Below, one piece after another: positions 61,394 to 64,000 of a DNA stretch of 64,000 bases. Under the pieces are notes generated by a model. That model was not told the DNA's origin. It searched no databases and was given only the letters and a program-made list of their open reading frames with translations. Position 1 is the stretch's first letter. Each line of letters starts with the position of its first letter. The stretch lies in contig NZ_JAMAYG010000003.1 of assembly GCF_023712425.1 (NCBI RefSeq), forward strand, positions 62,001 through 126,000, read 5' to 3'. The translations under genes were made by a program, and so were the position numbers. The stretch is from Rothia sp. P100. Its GTDB lineage: Bacteria > Actinomycetota > Actinomycetes > Actinomycetales > Micrococcaceae.

Positions 61394-62890
61394 GTGAACT
61401 TATTCTTGCCCACCATCGACATCCCTAATATTCCGGACTGGCTATCGGTAGCTTTGGTCGTTATCGATGTTTTGATCCGCTTGACCGTAATATTTTGGTT
61501 GCCCTATAACCGCAAACCGGTGGTGGCTCTGGGTTGGCTGATGGCCATCTTCTTCATTCCCTTCGTAGGTCTCATCGCCTTCCTAGTCTTCGGCTCTAAC
61601 CTGGTGCCCAAGCACCGGCGTAGCCGTCAGCGGGCCATGAACCAAATCATCAAAGATGTCATCGGCGGTGAGGACGCAGTTTTGGGCGAGGTGGAAATTT
61701 CTGAACCCGCGCGTGTAGCAGCCAACCTTAACTACAGGCTGGGAGCTCTTCCTCTCATTGGCGGCAACAAGTTTGATCTGCGAGAAAGCAACAACGATGC
61801 CCTGGCAGAGCTCGCTGAACAGATTGACAAAGCAACCACCTATGTCCACTTTGAGTTCTATATCACCGCCCTAGACACCGCCACCGAGCCCCTCTGGGAC
61901 GCCCTGGTGCGCGCCCACGAGCGCGGAGTGAGCGTCCGGGTGCTCATTGACCATATTGGCGCCCGCAAATACCCTCGGTGGAGGGAGCTACAGCGCAAAC
62001 TCACCGCTGCCGGAGTGCCCTGGCGTCTCATGTTGCCCCTCAAACCCTGGAAGGGCCAGTGGCAGCGCCCCGACCTGCGTAACCACCGCAAAATTGTGGT
62101 GATTGACGGCGAAATCGCCTTTACGGGGTCACAGAACGCTATCCACAGCTCCTATAACCTCAAACGCAACCTCCGAAAAGGCTTGGAGTGGAAGGACCTC
62201 TCGTATGTCTGCACCGGTCCTGTAGTTCACCAGCTCAACGCTGTGTTCGTCTCGGACTGGTACGCAGAAACCAAGGAACTTCTGCTCTCAGAAATTGACG
62301 TCAGCATCATCAACGAAACCAAGGTGACCATCAACCAGCGTCCCTTAGCGCAAATTGTGCCCTCAGGCCCCGGGTTTGAAACCGAAAATAACCTACGTCT
62401 GATCAACCACCTGATCTACAACGCTGAAGAGCGGGTCACTGTCTGCTCTCCCTACTTCGTACCAGAAGAAACCCTCTTGCAGGCACTGACCAACATGGCG
62501 ATGTCCGGCATCGAGGTCACTCTCATCGTGTGCGAAAAAGGTGACCAATTCTTGCCCATCATGGGTCAGCGCTCCTACTATGAGCAGCTACTGCGCGCCG
62601 GGATCAAGATTCAGCAGTACCCCGGCCCCACCGTCCTCCATTCCAAGTTCATGATTGTGGACGATGAAATAACCTTCATCGGTTCCTCTAACATGGATCC
62701 CCGCTCCTTCGCCCTCAACTTTGAGGTTTCCACCTTCATCGTGGACAGGGGCATGGTCTCTGAACTTGAGCGTATTGCCAGTGACTATATCTCTGAATGC
62801 AAAGAGCTTCGCTACGACGAGTGGGTCAACCGCCCCATTTATCAGAAGGTCACCGAGAACGTATGCCGGCTGTGGAGCGCCCTGCTCTAG
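61394..62890 (+). CDS. cls: Cardiolipin synthase
   Basis: This membrane-bound phospholipase-D-family synthase makes cardiolipin from phosphatidylglycerol. The 498-residue protein has two N-terminal helices (about 12-75) and two HKD motifs, HRKIVVIDGEIAFTGSQN and HSKFMIVDDEITFIGSSN, with the usual spacing. It starts at GTG 61394: TAGACT lies exactly 7 bases upstream, predicting a leaderless mRNA, and no ribosome-binding site is seen. The longer upstream frame reads through the divergent tetR gene and is not used. Confidence 0.94.
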   Translation: MNLFLPTIDIPNIPDWLSVALVVIDVLIRLTVIFWLPYNRKPVVALGWLMAIFFIPFVGLIAFLVFGSNLVPKHRRSRQRAMNQIIKDVIGGEDAVLGEVEISEPARVAANLNYRLGALPLIGGNKFDLRESNNDALAELAEQIDKATTYVHFEFYITALDTATEPLWDALVRAHERGVSVRVLIDHIGARKYPRWRELQRKLTAAGVPWRLMLPLKPWKGQWQRPDLRNHRKIVVIDGEIAFTGSQNAIHSSYNLKRNLRKGLEWKDLSYVCTGPVVHQLNAVFVSDWYAETKELLLSEIDVSIINETKVTINQRPLAQIVPSGPGFETENNLRLINHLIYNAEERVTVCSPYFVPEETLLQALTNMAMSGIEVTLIVCEKGDQFLPIMGQRSYYEQLLRAGIKIQQYPGPTVLHSKFMIVDDEITFIGSSNMDPRSFALNFEVSTFIVDRGMVSELERIASDYISECKELRYDEWVNRPIYQKVTENVCRLWSALL

Positions 62891-62920
62891 CAGCGCTACT
62901 GACCCAACGAAGGTAGTTGC

Positions 62921-64000
62921 TTAGGCAGGGGCGACTGCCTCACCATCAAAGCGGCGCCCCTGACCGCTACCTTCGTATGCCAGTACGGTAATGTTGCCCG
63001 GCCCGGGTTTGATCTGCCCCATCTGCTCAGCTGGCACCTTCGCGCCAACATCCACAATGACAGCCCGCAGGTGTGACCCCGCCGGAATCAGAGCATCGCC
63101 CATGATGATGCTGCGCTCAACCACTGCACCTGCCTCTACGGTTACTCCGGGGCCAATGACGCTGTGTTCCACACGTCCGTGAACCCTCGCCCCGTGTGCC
63201 ACCAAAGACCCCTGAACCTGCGCAGTGGGGGCGATATAGGCCGGCGCGTAAGGGTCTGGGTGGGGAATAATAGCCCACCCCGGGGCGTCCAGCTGGAGCC
63301 CCTTACCCTCTAATAAATCCATGTGGGCACGGTAGTAGGCGTCAACGGTGCCCACATCTTTCCAGTACCCCTCCATCAAAAACTCGTGCACGGCACCGTG
63401 CTGAACCAGGTGTGGGATGAGAGTCTCACCGTAATCCCCTAGAGTCTCCCCCACGGCGTCGGTATCAGCTCGGTCGACACCCTCTAACAAGGCGTCCAGA
63501 GAGTTTCGAAGGGCGGTCACCGAGAAAACGAAGATCTCAGTGGCAATCTTCTGCGACGCTGGAGCCTTGGGTTTGTAGTCGTAAGCAACTACCTTTTGAC
63601 CATCAGTGCGCACCACCCCGTAACGGGAGGCGTCCTCATCAATCTCGGTCGTCACAATCGTGAGGTCAGAGCCAAGCTCATCGTGCTGCTCAAGGACCGG
63701 GCGCAGGTCCAGCTGATAGAGGTGGTCTGCGCTCATCACTATCACGTTCCGTGCACCCACCGATTCCAGGAGAGGCACCTGCTGGTAGAGAGCGTGCCCG
63801 TTACCGCTGGCAAAACCATCCACAGCATGACCCTGAACCGGCGGAAGAATACGCAAACCATCGCGGGTGCCGTCCAGGTCCCAGGGGCGTCCGCCGGCAA
63901 GATGCTGGTTGAGGGTGAAGGGCTGGTACTGCTCCACCACCCAGACGTGACGCAGCCCAGAGTGCGCCAGATTAGACAGGGCAACATCAATCATGCGGTA
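62921..64000 (-). CDS. glgC: Glucose-1-phosphate adenylyltransferase (5' end outside window)
   Basis: GlgC makes ADP-glucose for glycogen synthesis. The window holds its last 359 residues: YRMIDVALSNLAHSG at the left end, GNGHALYQQ, ADHLYQLDLRPVLEQH with the catalytic Asp region, GYWKDVGTVDAYYRAHMDLL, and a C-terminal left-handed beta-helix (IAPTAQVQGSLVAHGARVHG, GPGVTVEAGAVVERSIIMGD). About 50 N-terminal residues, including the nucleotide-binding Gly-rich loop, are beyond position 64000. No disruption is seen. Confidence 0.95.
   Translation of the reverse strand, partial: YRMIDVALSNLAHSGLRHVWVVEQYQPFTLNQHLAGGRPWDLDGTRDGLRILPPVQGHAVDGFASGNGHALYQQVPLLESVGARNVIVMSADHLYQLDLRPVLEQHDELGSDLTIVTTEIDEDASRYGVVRTDGQKVVAYDYKPKAPASQKIATEIFVFSVTALRNSLDALLEGVDRADTDAVGETLGDYGETLIPHLVQHGAVHEFLMEGYWKDVGTVDAYYRAHMDLLEGKGLQLDAPGWAIIPHPDPYAPAYIAPTAQVQGSLVAHGARVHGRVEHSVIGPGVTVEAGAVVERSIIMGDALIPAGSHLRAVIVDVGAKVPAEQMGQIKPGPGNITVLAYEGSGQGRRFDGEAVAPA

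Noticed and set aside
1-64000. CRISPR arrays, rRNA operon, replication origin
   Set aside because: No regular direct repeats with unique spacers, no rRNA sequence, and no DnaA-box cluster or origin gene set was found.

Overview
The window reads as a chromosome segment of a moderately GC-rich actinobacterium of the order Micrococcales, probably a Rothia-like member of the Micrococcaceae. This is inferred from a split purS-purQ-purL, a fused dipeptide-type ABC ATPase, CmtR-type ArsR regulators, leaderless promoters and the dnaX-recR-lysC gene order; no 16S rRNA is present. It has two unlike halves: a decaying metal-resistance island (about 1-18.75 kb) and ordinary chromosome (18.75-64 kb).

Island. 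It starts with a DUF305 metal-binding lipoprotein and a GH15 relic. Then come modules separated by short dyads, two half-sites (consensus GTCAAAAACG) around a 2-bp centre, near positions 1242, 3787, 6294, 7689, 8747, 16319 and 18738. The dyad at 8747 lies directly upstream of a serine-resolvase gene, so all are read here as resolvase (res) sites. The first four modules share one layout: site, hairpin, minus-strand genes, promoter, next site. They carry (1) a P1B-4 metal ATPase with cmtR, (2) an EcoRI-family methylase with a DUF262-HNH protein, (3) cadD with a second cmtR and (4) the resolvase. The fifth is a 7.6-kb arsenic/mercury block: truncated arsenite permease, truncated redoxin, merR, MerT-like protein, CcdA, redoxin, merA, merB and a flavin oxidoreductase. 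The sixth is a second merA with a divergent merR. Composite sites at about 1.2 and 18.7 kb are direct repeats that bracket 17.5 kb. Several genes are broken by single lesions: an amber codon in the methylase, an opal codon in cadD and a homopolymer frameshift in the resolvase.

Junction. The right-hand site ends just upstream of a pepT gene that keeps its start codon but has lost internal segments.

Chromosome. 19-27 kb: RluA-family pseudouridine synthase, GH76 glycosidase, SulP transporter, ohr/ohrR peroxide pair, tgt and an SRPBCC protein. 27-34 kb: thioesterase, two tandem amino-acid permeases, a YhhQ-type queuosine-precursor transporter, TetR, PnuC and tRNA-Ser(GGA). 34-46 kb: SRP RNA, dnaX, recR, lysC with an internal beta-subunit start, a conserved actinobacterial protein, a small HTH protein and purSQL. 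46-64 kb: CtpE-like P-type ATPase, a three-domain PTS permease, a peptide ABC system (binding protein, two permeases, fused ATPase) interrupted by a PH-domain membrane gene, a D-2-hydroxyacid dehydrogenase, TetR, cardiolipin synthase and glgC, which runs off the window.

No CRISPR array, rRNA operon, replication origin or intact transposase was seen.
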